Positions 1 to 15,216 of a DNA stretch of 64,000 nucleotides are shown here, piece after piece. Positions within the stretch are counted from its first letter, which is position 1. Every line of letters begins with the position of its first letter. The DNA comes from Daphnia carinata. Taxonomy: Eukaryota; Arthropoda; Branchiopoda; Diplostraca; Daphniidae. The position numbers and the translations under genes are program-made. The stretch covers positions 6,571,357 to 6,635,356 of the forward strand of contig NC_081340.1 of the NCBI RefSeq assembly GCF_022539665.2, given 5' to 3'. A model generated the notes under the pieces. It did not search any database and was not told where the DNA came from. It saw only the letters and a program-made list of their open reading frames with translations.

Positions 1-243
1 AGTTGATACTGGCTAGTCGTTGCCCTCCCTTCCGGCTGATCAGTCGCTGGAATTTGATTTTCCTAATTCGTACAGTATCTATTTTTATTTTGAGGGAAAA
101 TGTATCGTTGGTCTCTTGTGCGTCGATGTCTCGTTTGATACGTGCGTCTCTTTTTGATTGATTTTTTTTTTTTTGTGGCGGGGAATAACGCAGAGCGAAC
201 GTTTGATTTGATGACATTGGAGGACATTTGTGGTTCATCTGCC

Positions 244-310
244 ATGGCTAAAGTCTTTCGAAAGTGCAAGAGCGCCACCTTTCAGATTGGTAGCGATACC
301 TACACCATCG
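244..310 (+). CDS. Pde1c: Pde1c alternative first exon 1A (distal)
   Basis: Begins at ATG 244 in a good context (gccATGG); an in-frame ATG also exists at 211. It ends ATCG|gtaaga, leaving one base, which joins exon 2 (12886) as GTG. It encodes MAKVFRKCKSATFQIGSDTY and then TI. The pattern F-x-K-C ... T-x-x-x-G-x-x-x-Y-x-I recurs in exon 1B, so the two are interchangeable starts of related origin. A pyrimidine run followed by a possible acceptor (cgcag, near 190) precedes it, so a 5'-UTR exon may lie outside the window. Translation start is inferred. Confidence 0.72.
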
Positions 311-3300
311 GTAAGAAAGAAAAGAAAAAACACGAATTCTTTTATTATCACCGTCTTTGCTTTTCCTTTTATATTATTTTTATATTCTCATTAACCTCTA
401 CCGGCAATTGGGCCGCCTGTGTTTTGACGGAGGATGGTTGTGCGTGACGCGTTTTCATACCCAGTTGAACCGCACGGTATTCTATCACGAGACAGTAGAA
501 AGGGGGGGGGAGGCTTTATTAGAAGAGCAAGCGGAAAAACATGATGTGGGAAATGTAATTTAGGTATGCCCCCCATTTCGTTTATTGGTTTGCCTTTTGC
601 TACTCATTTATTAGTCCCCCCCCCCTTTTTTTTTCTTCTCAAGTGTTTTTCCTTTTTTTGAGAGAGGGCTTTTGTTTGCTAAGGATTTGTATTGAGAGCA
701 TATGGGAATGACGTGGATGCCGTATCCTCGCAACGCCGGCTAGGTAGCAACCACTTTCGATCTACGTTCTTTTCTCTTTTTCTTTCTTTTCCCTCAAGTT
801 ACAAGTTTCCAGGTGGATATTTCCTTTTTTTTTTTAACGAATGACGTCAAGAATTTTATAGGATATCAGGGCAAACGGCTTGCATTGCAATACAAAGACA
901 ATATGGAAGTGTCAAATTGAAACGCCATTTTTTTCCCCGAAAATTTTAAAAGATTATTATAATTTATTGTTATTAGCCCATTTTTGAAACTAATCTGAAG
1001 AAACCATATTGTATTTGGCACAATGGCGTCGTCATTTAAAGCGCTTCTCTCCCCCCAGAGGGAGACCCAACTTCCTGCAAGCAACTGTACATTTTGGTAG
1101 AAAGAAAGGGACAAAAAAAAAAAAAGGGAAAGACTTGTCTAACTATCATTGGTTTTCTCTCTTTCAATATCTCGGTTGGGCTCCTGTTGCTTGGCAACAT
1201 GATTGAAGTTACGCGTGAGTCTTGCGTGTGTGCGCACCATATCGCCGTTGCAAGTCTCTTCCTCTGTTTCGCTATTCGTTCGCGGCTTCTATTTTTTATC
1301 ATTAATATATTTTTTTTTTTCTTCTCCTTCTTCAAAGAAGTCCTTTTTCTTTACGTTACTTACCTCATTTGTTATCGGGAAAAACAGGAGGGGGAGGCAG
1401 GGGAAAAAAAAACTTCGGAGCAAGAAGTATGTGTATAGGAGTACAATCTAGTGTACTTGTGTGTGTGACTCCTGACGAAAAAGAGGCCGTTGCAATGCCA
1501 ATCGCAATTCCGCCGAGACACAAGATCTCTTTTCCTTTAGTACTTTGATGACATATGACACATTGATTTCCAATATAAAAAAAAAGGGCCGCCCACTCTG
1601 TATATCGTAGTTTACACCAGTGTAGGAGGTGGAGTCAGTACTTAACTACTTTAGTGGTAGCACTCTCGTCGTCTTTCACTTTGAACCTCCTATAGCAAAG
1701 TAGAAATGAATCGACAGATGGAAACACCTGTGCGAATTCGTTTTTTTTTTTCTTTTTAAATGCTTTTATTATTATTTCTTTTTCCCTTCTTTTTTTTTTT
1801 GGGGGGGGGGGGGGGCTGTAATCGGATCGATGGCTCTCGGTATACATCCCAGAGCGGTTCCTCTATCTGTTTCTTTGTTTATGTGCTTGTATAATAAAGT
1901 AGGCGCTCTCTCTCGTTCTTCTTTCTCTTCTCTCTCCCCTTTGAAGAGTATGGAGAAGTATAGATCTTTATTGGATTTGCCCGGATTGTTTTCTTTCTCT
2001 CCGGCCACCGTTTGTTGCTTTTGGAATGTTTTTCCCGAAGGGGGATTTCTCATTTCACCAAAGTCTTTCTTGTTTTCTTTTAACCTTGTCTGCGTCCTTT
2101 GTTGATGCTGGTGAGTAATGACTGATGCTTGTATTCATTAGTTTTTTTTTATTTTCTCGGGAGTTTAAAAAAACGTTATGGATTAGTGGAAGCGTTAACT
2201 CGCGGAGGTAAAAAAGGGGGGGGGGGGGTAGCCCGTAAGTTGATGTCGAGGTGCGAGCATCTTTTACTACATGTAGTGTTTAGTTTACCTAAAAGATGGC
2301 GTATGACGGCGCATTTCCCGCTGATTATTTGAAAACCAACTATTCCGCTCAATGATTCGTGGAGGACCATGAACTGCGGCTCGTTGTAGATCTAGCGATC
2401 GTTCGCCCTCGGATCGTTTATTGCGTGCCACAAAGAAGTTGATGACGTCAAGAGTGCCGTTTAATAATCTGACGATGTCGTATCTTCTTTGCTGAAACTT
2501 TCTTTTAAACCCACTTTTCTGAAGTAGATTCATTTTCTTCATTTTTTTTTTAAAGCATGAAACTCACGCAAGTTAATTTGAATTTAAAGCAAATTGAGGC
2601 CCCCCTCCCCAATTTCACCGGTTGGAAATGTAAAGGATTCGTAAATTTTTTAAATATTTTCTTATTTGCGAAATCGCACCGATGAAGAACAAGGTCCGTG
2701 TCGGAAGTACTTTGATCATTTTCTTTTGTTTCGGATCTATCAATGTATTTTGCTTCCTCTGTTTTGATTATACTTGTAACATACACAAATAATGTGCGTG
2801 CCTGATTACGCCGTTCTCTTTTTAAACGCCCCATCCCTTTGTAAGAGTGAAATTACAGGCAAACTTTGAACACTGGCTGCACTTATCCCGAAAGAAAACT
2901 GAACGAGATAGCTTGTTAGCGCGTAAACAGCACGTGGAATTGTCTCATTAACGTTCTAATTGCTTTCCAGCGTCCTATTGGAGCGGGATTTATCTTTTGC
3001 CCGATGCTCCTTGCGTCAAAACGGGACGACACTTTCTCAGAGTGCGATGCAATTTTTGCAATTCCTTCCAGTCACAACGTACGATAAAAAATTTGTGGAT
3101 CTTTTTCTCTTTTGCGAATGTCTTTCTGCATCTCTTTTTTTTTTTTGTTTATCATGTTTTCTTTTTTCCGCCCTTTGATTTATTGTAACTTCATACTTGA
3201 ACTCAATCACGTCGTAAACCTTATGCGTTTAGAATGTCGAAAAGATGCCAAAGATGAGAGAAGTTTTGTCTTGCGTTCACCTCGCGTTGGGAGTCGCTAA

Positions 3301-6300
3301 GTCGCATCTCTTTGTCGCTTCGCCTTTGTCGATGATGAGCTTTTCGTTTCATCCCTCGCAAATCCCCCTTTTTTTTTTGGGTGGGGGGGGGAGGGTCCAT
3401 CTATCCATGTTTCTTTTTTCTTCTTCATCCTCATAATATTAGTTGAAAGCTGATTATCAACGGAGAATGTTTTCCTTCTCTGTTTTCTCATTTTTTTTTC
3501 CCCCTCTTTTTTGTGTGTCGTGTTTTCTACGGCTCACTGGACACGCACGAAAACGCAACGTTGCGCGTCGGTCATGCAAGAAAAAGTGCAAATGAAAATA
3601 AGAGAGAAAAACGAAATCGATGAGCTCTTTAGCCGAATGAGATTGATTTCTCTTTTTTTTTTTTTTTTTTGTCTTGATAACCACACTGTTGCTACATCGA
3701 TTCTATCCAGTTAAAAGATTTACATCTCCTTTTTTTTTTTTTTAAAGCAAACCTTTTCCCAAAAAGAAATTTACAAAGTTCTCATATTTTATTTCTTAGA
3801 ATTCGTAGCTTATAGTTCGGTCCCTCTACCACCGTCGTGCGTCATACGATTGTCTACACAGATGCTACGAATACGTGAAAGGCAGTATTTTTTTCTTTCC
3901 TATTTTCACCTAACGAACGGATGAAAATAGGAAGCAAATATCCAGCCAGTTGCTACGTGATTTCTTTATTTTGGCCACACACACACTACGCTGGAATACT
4001 TTCAATCTATCATCGTGGCGCGCCATTTTTCCCAATTCGAACATTTAAATCCCCCCCCCCCCCCCCCAAAAAAAAAAAAAAAAAAAAATAGTGTTTACCG
4101 AGATTCGAGACAAGCGTGAATGACGGAAATCACGTTCAAAATGTGCATGAAGCTTTTCGGTGATGTGACGGCGCCATAACTTTTTCTTTTCGTCAACTGA
4201 GACGTTCGTTGGTGGGCTCGGAATTGACGTTTCTCTTCTTTTTTTTTTTTTTGTGGAGAGAGAATACTATACTATTAGAGATCTTGGGGGCCCATACTAC
4301 TATTACGCGAACAGCACGCTCAGTTGATTCGACGCTGGATGCGAACGGAAGTTTGACGCTACCTTCAGGAAGTCGTTGCCCATCTTTGCTCTATTTCCGT
4401 TCGTTTTTCATCCACCCCCTTTTTTTTTTTTTTTATTTGCGGCCTATGTGTTCTCTTTATTTCTTTAGAATCGTCCCCATTTGAGTGCAGCTATTGTCCG
4501 TATACGGGGAAAAAAAAAATCGATTGCGATGATGACATTTCGATTTTCCACGACATGGCCAAGGGTGTCGTTCAGTAAATAAAAAGATAGAAATCAGCAA
4601 CTGCTTGAAAATTGGTCGACTAGACACAAGTGGCTGTACGAGTGCCGTAGGTAAACACGAGGAACTTCCACCAAATGCGTTTCTTTTTTGTTTCTCCAGC
4701 CCTTTTCTTTTTTTTTTTTTTTTTTAAACGAGCTAAATCGATCGAACGATGGATGATGCGGACTAGGAATGAAAACAAAGAAGTTCTCGGTAGATTAGAG
4801 TGGGAACTTACAAAGATGTCTGCGTTCTCTTTGGCTCGCGTTTGAGTAGCCTATGCAGACAAGATTGGCGAAAGAGAGAGAGAGAGAGATATCTAGAAGT
4901 GGTAAATCACTTATTTACATAGCCGCTACACGCATCAGCCGGGCTGCATTGCTGCTGCGCTTTTTAGCTTTTCATTGTCATCATTTCGATGTCGTCTATA
5001 GTCGCTTTTTTCATTTCCGCTGTTTTGCTCCTTTTTCGTTATAGATTTCTTTTTCCTTTCCATTTTTTATCGATGCATTTGTTAGATTTTTTTTTTTTTT
5101 TTTTTTTTTTTGGGTGGGAAAATTCTCTTTTTATGTTGAAGAAAAAAAATTCTGTAGAATAGCTAAGAAATGTTTTTCCCCTCTTTTTCCGGGTGTTTGT
5201 TCCGCGTGAATTCGGATGCATCGCCCGGCGTGATGGAGTACTTCTTTTTGCACACGCCGTGCCATGATTCCTTCACTGAATTTGACAATGTAATATTTAA
5301 AAAAAAAAAAAAAATACTGCAGCCAGCAGTCGTATCGATTGAACTATGGCAGTCACACACTCCCTCTCTCTCAAACAAAATTGACCATTAATGGGGGGTT
5401 GATCACAGAAACAGGAATAATTTATTTTTTTTTTTTTTTTGTTAAAGAAGAGCGCTTCATTGCGTCCAAGTTTGTTTAATCAGAGTGTTCGTCTTGAATC
5501 ACAAATAGTTCTTTTTACGATTACTGTTGTAGAGACCAACCCCTCAAGAAAGAAGGGCACGACTGGCTACATTAGTTGACGATCCGTGTGGAACTAATGA
5601 GATAATGGATTATCTTGTTTCGGTTAGCGTTTCTTGTGCACGTAAACTACCTCTATATCTATTCTGTCGGAGAAACTCATCCAGTTCGTAGCGCACCAAT
5701 CAGTAAAAGAAAAGAAAAGAAAAATAAGTAAAAGAAGATGGAACAGCTGATGGGATGGAGATGGTGTCATGATTAATCACAGTCTTGAGGGTCCGTGAAC
5801 GGCGGGAGTGTCCGTGCCGTTTTGATTTCTAATTAATCGACGCGAGTAATTGTCGATCAATATCTGCCCGTCACATAATATGTCGCCTTGTGACTAGCCC
5901 AATCGCTCGTCATTTAAACGATCAGCCTACGGTTCCGCCCCAAAACTTCAATCAATTTCGTCTTCGGAACTGACAATTATTTTAAACTTAAATCACAAGT
6001 CGGATCTTTTATCGCCAATTATATAGTGACACACACACACACACACAGCTGCCACGCATTCATTGATTTATTGGCAGACCACACGCACATAAGCCACATC
6101 GAGTGCGTGTGTGTGTCTAGCTCCTATTTTTGGCTCGGGATGCTGGGCGTGGCATCGTAGGCGACACATGCCGTACATACAAGTCTTAACTATTATTATT
6201 TTTTTTTTTTTTTTTACATCCGCCTTTCCCTCCGTGATGCGGGCACAGGCAGGTGAGGATGCGACACTGATGGCAGTAGGGTTGGACTAGAGACGGCCGT

Positions 6301-6804
6301 CAGCGACCCTTGCATCCACCCCACCCCACCTTGTTTTCTTTTCGTTTTGCGCCCTATGCGTTTGTTGCCTACATTTTGACTGCGGGATCGTATATCGGCG
6401 CAACGGGCAACACACTCGTAAAGAGTCAGACGAGCAGCGCTTGCCAGCGCATGTGTCGCTGGCCAACTCTAAAGAATTCAGTCGAGCTACGGCTGCTCCA
6501 GCGGTCGGTGGTTTTGATTTTTCTTTCATCCCGGCCGTGATTGTTCCGCTCGGGCGATTACACAAACACGGCCATGTGCCGAACCCGTTTGAAATTCCCG
6601 CCTGTTTTCATTTCGCTTTGAGCTCGTTCTCCTAGCGGATGAGACTTTCAAACATTTTCGGTTTCATTTTTGCTCTTCTTTGACGTGCGTTCGTCGGCGC
6701 TGACAAGAGGAACGGGCAAGTGCATTTTTTTTTTCGCACATTCTTTTGTTGGCATCTTCGCCCTCCCCGCAATGTCTTAATTGGTGGTAAATCTATCTGT
6801 GGGG

Positions 6805-6898
<94 letters not shown>

Positions 6899-7240
6899 GG
6901 CCATGACGACTATTGTCGTCAAAGAAACGTTACGCAAGTGTCCTAGCGATCCGGCCAGGCTGTCGACAACGACGTCGTCGACGTCTAACTCGTTCCTGAC
7001 GCCTGCCACCAAGTCTGCAGCGGCAGCGTCGAAATCTTCATCGTCGACGTCTGCTCTTCACCTGGCGCCATTCTCTAAATGCGTCCTCACTCTTGATGGT
7101 TACAATTACGTCATCAGTAAGTTAACGCATCATAGGAGTCACGAACTGTTATTGAAATAACGTTTTTTCTTGCGGAGAGGAGGGGCATTTGCTCTTGAAA
7201 TTTATAGCGTGCACTTGACTCTCATTATTGATCTTCATCC

Positions 7241-7278
<38 letters not shown>

Positions 7279-7442
7279 AAATGCTCCAATAGATTCTCCC
7301 AGGTATTTCAGTCCCGCGAAAAGCTTTTTGAACTTTGGCTTTCTGTTTGTTTTAACCACCGTCGCTCATAATGTTACAGCAGGCTATTGTAATATCTAGC
7401 CCCTTATTTTTTTTTTTTTTTGCTCCTCATTACTGAAATTGA

Positions 7443-7480
<38 letters not shown>

Positions 7481-10400
7481 GTATCCGTATCCGTGAGCAA
7501 GACAAACACACGGATGCAAGGAACGAGTTTGGAGGGGGAGAAAAAAAAAACCCCCATCGGTCAGGAAAACATACAAAATTCTAGTTGAACTGACGCACTG
7601 TAACGTCATCACTTATGTAGAAAGGCAATGGGTTGTCTTCCTCCGTTTTCTTTTTTTAAATTTATATTTATTCATCCATTAAATTGCGGATACAAGGTGC
7701 GCATGGGAAAAAAAAGAAAAATCCATGGGGCTTTGTGGCCTCTTTATTTGAGTTTTATCATGGAGCGATAGTGTCCTCGAGTCAATCCTTAGCGGATGGA
7801 AGTAGATGCCGGGGGCAGGAGGAAGGAAGCCGTGACAACAAGAACAACATCCGCAACGAGGAAAGGGAAAAAAAAAATAAAGCGCTAATAATGATGAACA
7901 TACTGTCGCGCATCAAAGCCAAGATAAGCTTCTAAAAATGAAGGGAAATGTCGGCCGTCTTCTTATTTCTTTTGCGGCAAAACATTTTTGTTGACGTTCC
8001 GATTTGTTGAAAATGCCTTGTATTTTTTTATTCTTTTCTTCCTCGCTCGCATTTTTTTTGGTAGAGAGCTTCGCATGTTTTGATGGAACCAGGTTTTAAT
8101 ATTGGAAATTAAAATTTTGCGGCGCATGAGAAATGGTTGACTTGGGAATGTTAGTGCGTCTTTAAAAGACTCTGGATAGATGAGGCCGGGGAGGCCGTGG
8201 GCGGATGATGGACGTAAACGAGATGGTTTATAAGGGCAACCTGTAAGTAACGACTCTCAATTTACATTCTGACGTCAGTCCAGTATCATGAGGGTTTTTT
8301 GAAAAATAGTAGTTTCCTTTCTGACAGCCATTGATACTTGACAATCAATCAAAGAATAACAGAGACATCTTCCGGACATGTTGCAATTAAAACGATCGGA
8401 ATGATGTCGATGAAATGCGTTGCTTTTTCATTTTCCCTCCAAGTTTGATTTTTTTTTTCTTTTTTTTTTCTTTTTTTTTTAATCCGAAATGACCTCTTGA
8501 GAAAACTCCACATTTTTTCCCACTTTCCCGAGAATTCTTTAAACGTTTTCCTAACGTGATTAAAAGATTGTTTTAGTTTAAATACTTCTCGGATTGTTTC
8601 AAGAAATCCGAGACCAACTGCTTAAGCGCTCAGAAGATCTGTATCATAGTCCAGTCCGTCAGCCCCCAACTCTTGATAAAGTTCCCGGCCTTTGTGTGTG
8701 TATAATACGCACAACTTCCGTCGCATGGTATACTTCTTACCTGGTAAGAGTTACCACACGTGTAACGCCCCTCGTACTTTAGCGTGCGTGTAGCTCTATA
8801 TATCTACACCTATCTCTTTTTTTTTTTTCCAGCATTTCTTTAGGTATACTGTGTATGTATATACACCCTTACGCGCGTGAATATATATATATATGCCCAG
8901 CGCTCAATTTCTTAGTAGTTTGAATAAGAGATCAGGTTAAAGTGCTACCGGAAACTTGCATGTTGTAGTGTCTATAGTGCTTTTCTCGATCCATTCCACA
9001 GACGTTCTTCTATTATTATTATTTTTTTTGCGTCCCCGCTCTCTGCTCTAGAGCCTTGAATCTTTCAAAACCGTTAAGACTTGGTCGTTGTTGTTGTGGG
9101 AGGATGAAAAAGAATCGGTAGGAAAGAACTTGAGAGATACAACTTTTCTTTTAAAAGAGAGCAACATTGCACAATACTAAAGTCTCTTTTACGTGTGTGT
9201 AAAGAGAGAAGGGTTTGTTCAATGATGTGGGAGTCATGTCACCCGAGTTGAGATCAAATAAAGGCCTGGCGGCTTGTGATTGCCGCTGGGATGTTATGCA
9301 TTACATTGCCAATACAAACGGCAAAAATGTTGCCCATAGTAGGTCATTGAACCTTTGGTCTGCCCGTTTGACACGTCCGTCACGTCCTTTTCTATATTCT
9401 GATAGTCATTTTTTTTTTTTTTTGTGCAATATCAGCCGGTCGTGCCTTGCGTGTAAGACTCGAACTTTCGCCTCGGCGCAGTGAATTATAATAACATTTA
9501 GAACAAGTTCTCCTTCCGTCACTTTTCTACACGTCGCATTTATTTTTATTTTATTTTTTTTTGCACCGTGAATCGAATTAACACCTTCGGCTATCACATC
9601 TTGCTCTCGGGGAAAGTTCGCAATGGAATTACTTGACATTCTGAGGCGCATCAGCGCACGGGATGGACGGAGTTGACGTTAGTTCTTTTTATTTTTCAAA
9701 TCAACGCAATATACTTGAATTGAGATGAGAGGAAGGACGCACTCTTGATTAGAAGATTCGGATGACGTCCGTGCTGCGTCGTTTCTATTTTTTTTTTTTT
9801 TTTATCCGGATGATGCCGGTGATTTCTAGAGTCACGAAACGTGTTACGTGTGCAGTGCGTGCAGCATACTGTCGCCAACGAACCAATCGACTGAAGAGTA
9901 TGTAACTTTGTTGTCATTTTCCTCTTTCTCTCTTGATCTTCCTTCCGTTTGGTTCGTGTTGTTTTTTGTTTTGTTTAGGTCAAATCGACGTCGTCATAGT
10001 CGATTGATCAGACTGCAATCACTTGCCCCCGAATATGCTCGGCAGATTCCACTTGATTTTATTTTTTTTTTTTTTCATGCGCCTCTTGTCTAAATGTTCT
10101 TGCGTTACCTCCACTTTAATTAGAAGACAGGCCGATGAAGTCACGCAGCTTGCGTGCTCAACTTTGACTTGTCCCTATTTTAAAAGGAAAATCCATTTCC
10201 AGATTTGTGTCTGAATAGACAAGTGAGATTGACGTGTCCCTCGGTGCGTTGAAGAGTAGTAACGTTTCCGCGCATGCTGCTGCTGCTGCTTGCTGCTTCA
10301 GCGTTATAATAATTTTGTTTGTTTTTTTCTGCCTACTTTTTCTGCGCAAACATTTTCTATCACGAAGTGAATTGATCCTTAAAAAAAAAAAAAAAAAAGA

Positions 10401-13400
10401 GGGTGCCTTCCTCTAGTTCGCCTGCGTAGAATGCGGTTTGAAATTTCTATTCACATACGATCATGACAGACATTAAAAAGTCCCACTTTTCTGCCTGCGT
10501 GTGTGTTGTCTGATTGTGTGTTTAACGATCGACTTGGTCGCCATTCACAGTCGAAATGAATTCCGCTTTTATCCTCTAGATGATGTAGATAGTCGTTGGT
10601 TGTCATGGAGACATGGCTCCCCCAGCGATGGGCTCAACAGCTGCAATATGGCCAACCAAATGTCTTTATTTTCCTTCCTTTTTCTTTTTTTTTTTTTTTT
10701 TTTGTTTATCGTTCATCATCGTGTTAGTTTTCATTGCACATCACGTTACAGTGTTGTCGCAGTTATCTGTTGCCATGTCCAATGTGTCAACAATGGGATT
10801 CATGGCCATGCGATATGTGACAGACTTTAGATGGGGTGGAACGCGATGTTGTTCAAGAGTCCCGTCGAACGGCAATCATCGTCGTGTGGCTCTTGACTGT
10901 AAAATCAGCACGACATCGGGGGAGGTTTTTAGTTACTCCGTTCTCAACGAACTGTCCTCGACGTTGTTTAAGGTCGTGCTCAAAAATCATCTCGTTTTAC
11001 GTTGGGGCTATCCGTTGGCTCATTATAGTGTCCGATGGTCCGCAAACGTCGAAAAACGAGAAAACCCCTTCTGTTGACGTTCCATTTTCACGTTGTTTTG
11101 CTCTCGAAAGTCCTTCCTCTTTTTTTTCGTTATTTTTGGAGTCTCGCTTTTCTTGTTTGCCTTGGTCCAATTTTCGGGTGGTTCTTTTCACCCACCATCT
11201 TGGAGAGTCGCAAAGTTTTCGATGTTACCGTGACATCGACACTATTGTTTTTTTTTTTTTTTTTGTTTTTTTTTTTGTTAGCGAAGCCAAAACGAAGAAG
11301 GAGAAGCACATTGAGAACGTTACACAAAACATGTGTATTATTATTTATTTTTTCCCTCTCTTTTTTTTTTTTTTTTTTTATTTTTGCATTTCGTACTATG
11401 TCGTGTAGCGGAAATTGTCTGCGTTACATTGACAACGCGTTCCTCTAGCAACGATGAACTCGTCCGGGAACCTCATTTGCTCTCGGTTGTAATTCAACAT
11501 TGAATTTCAATAGCCACTAGCATCGTTGGGTTTACTTTTTTTTTCATATCAAACAATGATTTATTTTTTGTGGGGGAGAGAGGAGAGAGTGAGTAAATGT
11601 TAGTGCGTCATAACGCATTGTACGGTTAATGCCGTGATAATTGATGCTGGAAACTCGTTTACGGTGTGTTGACAGTTGCAGATGTGACTTGTCCCGTTCT
11701 TGTTACTGCCAGGGCAGAATCCCATTTGGAAAATGAAAATTGGGAGACAAACTTTGAATGTATTCTCTTCTTCTTTCAATTTATTGCTGATGGAACATTC
11801 AAATATTTGCTAACTTCGTTCGCCTGTTCTGCCCCCCCCCCCCCCCTCGCGTTTCGTCGTCTGCCAGTATCATCATTATCATTTCTCTTCTTTTCATGGG
11901 CCCGCAATGCTGCCCTTGACTGATTTTCATTTCCAGGCAGTTTGATACGTTGCCAATGGCTTTTTATTCTTCTCTATTCCTCTAAGCATCTGCCATTTGC
12001 CTCGTACCTATAGATCGAGGCCAAGAACTACATTTTTTTTTTCCTTTCGCTCATATCCTCTCGAAAAAGGGGGGGGGAAAAAAAGAGAGATAAAAAGAGT
12101 TGCACAATTTGTACAAGAAAATAAACAGAGTAGCCAGGGATCAATCTGAAAGAGATCTCTGGTGGCTTGCTGTTGCTGTCTGTCTGCGCGTTTCGACGCA
12201 ATAAAAACAACCACCATCTTCAATCGCGAACGTGCCTTGTCCAGCGAAAAAGAACAAAAACCAAATATGCGCGCATGGGAGAAGATCGTAGGCGTGGAAT
12301 AAGAAAAATCAACCACGTACCTTGAAATGTAGCGAAAGAGACAAAGGTAACAACGCACGCAGAAAACAGAAGGAAATTGGGCGGCTGGAAAGATCCTGCG
12401 CGGACGTACAGTGTCGTTCAACGATTCCCAGTCGCGAGTGTTGGTTGCATATATACGCGTCGCTCTAAACAAAAGAGAACCGGGGGGAAAAAAAAAGTGG
12501 GATTTGCTTGTAGTGTATAGGATTCTTTCTTTCCCTTTTTTTTTTTTATTTGTTTATTTCTTTTCTTTCTATTTTTTTTTTTTTTTTTTGAAGTGTAGAA
12601 GGACTCCTCCTACTTTGCCCCATTTGTGTAAGCCTTTAGAATTTCAGTGGACTGCGTCTCTTCTTTAGTCTTTGCTACATCCCCCCGCTGCTCGACGCCG
12701 GAATGATAAGCCTCTACATAAATAGACGAGCGACGCTCCTTAGCATTTCCATTTTCGATTGAGGCTCTCGTTTTGATTGTGTTCTCTATTCTTGTGTCTT
12801 TTATTTTATTTTTTATCGTTTGGCTCCTATTTTTTTTTTTTTTTTTATTTCTTTCATTGCATTGCATTGTTTTTGTTTTCAATAGTGGCCAGTGGTCCGA
12901 AAGGTGCCTCCAAAGACGACAGCACTTTCGATTACACACCGACGGCCAATGGAGAATACACAGGTAAGTGCCGCGCTAATTGATTTCAATACGCGCACTA
13001 AAATTAAATTGAAAACAAAAACATCGTGCAGGATCGGAAACTCTGACAATCATGCGGCGTTCGAGCAGCAAAAGGAAAAGCCAAAGGTCCGGCACAGGTG
13101 CTGGAACTCCCACAGTTAGCGAACTGGACGATTCGGCATTAGAGCGGCACGTTGGTATCATCGAAGATGAACCGCCCATAGAAATGGCGGCTGCAGCTGT
13201 GCCATCGTCCGAAGTTTGCGAGAACGCGTCTCTCCGGTAATTTTTCTTATTTTAGTTTTCTTACTTTCATTTGATTTGGAGGAGCTTAAAAATGTGTTTC
13301 TTTGCCTTGGCCCCGCTCTTCAGCGCGGGATATTTGAAATCTGGTAGGGCATCCATAATCTACCGCAATGGCACGCCACATTAGACACTGTGTGTGTGTG

Positions 13401-15184
13401 TGTGTGTGTGCGCGCTGTTGAATTGAAAATAAGCTTTGCCAGCCTCGTATAATCCAACACCAACGTTGGCCTTACTAGAGCGCAACGAAATTTGAATGAC
13501 TTGTAATGGCATTGGCAGGCAGCCGAGCGTCTTGTAAAATGCTTTTCGGTGTTATAAAGGGACAGTTCGTATAACGCAGTGAAATACAGTAATAGGGGCG
13601 ACAGAGCACAGCAATGTAGATGGCAAGACCCCTGGAAGAATAAAAAAATAAAATAAATCAAAAATCAAAAATCCTTGGGGGAAAAAAAGGGGCGGAAAGA
13701 AAGAGGAAAAAGAAGGATCAATGATGTGACAGCCTTAGGGATGGGTGCGAAGATGGAGCAAAGTCTGCCGCCGCTAGCACGTGAAAAAGACCCGTCAACT
13801 TTATGTAGACGTATATATATGTAACAAAATCGTGCTCCGAGGAGCAGGGCGGATGATGGAATCTGATGATATTCTTCTTCCTTTTTTCTTTCTTTTTTGC
13901 TGTTCCTTTCAAATTTTTTTTCTGTTCACGTTCCTTATTTTTTATTTATTTATTTATTTTTTTTTTTTTTCCTCTATAGGCTGAAATGCCTATTGCGGTT
14001 GCTGGACAAGGGCGAGGTGCGGCCCGAAGTGGTCCAGAAGAATCTGAAATTGGCAATCCAAGTGCTCGACTCTGTCTACGTCGACGAGGCCGGAAGGTGA
14101 GCGCCGCTTCTCAATTCCTAAGAGTTTGCTTACAACACCCTAGGCTAAAAACGTCAGCAAGAACAAGGGCCAAAACTGCCCTCGTCTCCCCCGCCCTTCC
14201 GCCTCGGCTCTTGCCATATTTGTTCCAGTAGAATAGAACGTTTCTCGTCTTTCCAAACACGATGCCAATCATTTCGTTCATGTATGCGCTTAATCGTTGT
14301 TGCAATAGCGAGCTATTATGCCCTCAGGCTTTTTTCTTCTTTCTCTCCTACCTCCGCCTTCAAACCGAATCGATTCAAACTTCTACGCAATCAAAATCCG
14401 CGCCGTGGTTTTTTTTTTTTTCGCGTAACCCTCAAGTTCCCAAAAATAAGGGACACAACGGTGAAGGGAATGGGATAGAGCGCACTACTGTAGTTCGCTT
14501 CTATATGTATGCATAATAGGCCAATCAACCGTTTTTCTTTTCGTGAGGATGTAAACGGGGAAAAGAAATGGTTAGCGTAATAGCATTTGAACTCGCTGGG
14601 AAGACAATTGGGGTTGCGGGGTGAACGTTGTGGGGGGGGGGGGGCTGTGTGTGTTCCATAGTAGAAGCGCATCCGAAATCTTATGTTTTCCTGCAAGTTT
14701 GTTACCTGTAATCACGCGAGCAAACGGTAAGCTTAAAAAAAAAAAAAAAAAAAAAAAAAAGACGGAGGGGAGGGAGAAATCGATGACGTGCGTCAAGCGC
14801 AATTTGGGAATCCTTGGCCACTGCGTAGACGATGTTGAGGGGGGGGGGGAGAATCTTAATCGCGAGTCAAACCGAATTACGTTCGAAAATGAAGCAAGTG
14901 TCAAATAATGGGCAGGGAGCGATGATGAATCAGCAATTAGAAAATTGATTTGTTAGTTCCGCGTGCCGCCCGAAGGCGCATTGTAATTAAATAAATAAAA
15001 TAACTGTGAATAGTTGGAATGGTAAGCGAACTAATGAAGAACTCTGCGATATTAGAGCCATAGATTTAGATTGAAAAAAAAAGAAAGGGGGGGAGGGAAG
15101 AAAGAGATGAGAGAGAAAACGGATGAACCAGCCGACGAGGTCAGAATGTGAGCAGACACGAAGCTGCGCAATTGGCGAGTCTCG

Positions 15185-15216
<32 letters not shown>

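Noticed and set aside
10613-11448. Frames of 137-190 codons in the PDE1 intron
   Set aside because: Rich in Phe/Leu/Ser from T runs, overlapping in several frames, no family resemblance and no compatible splice structure.
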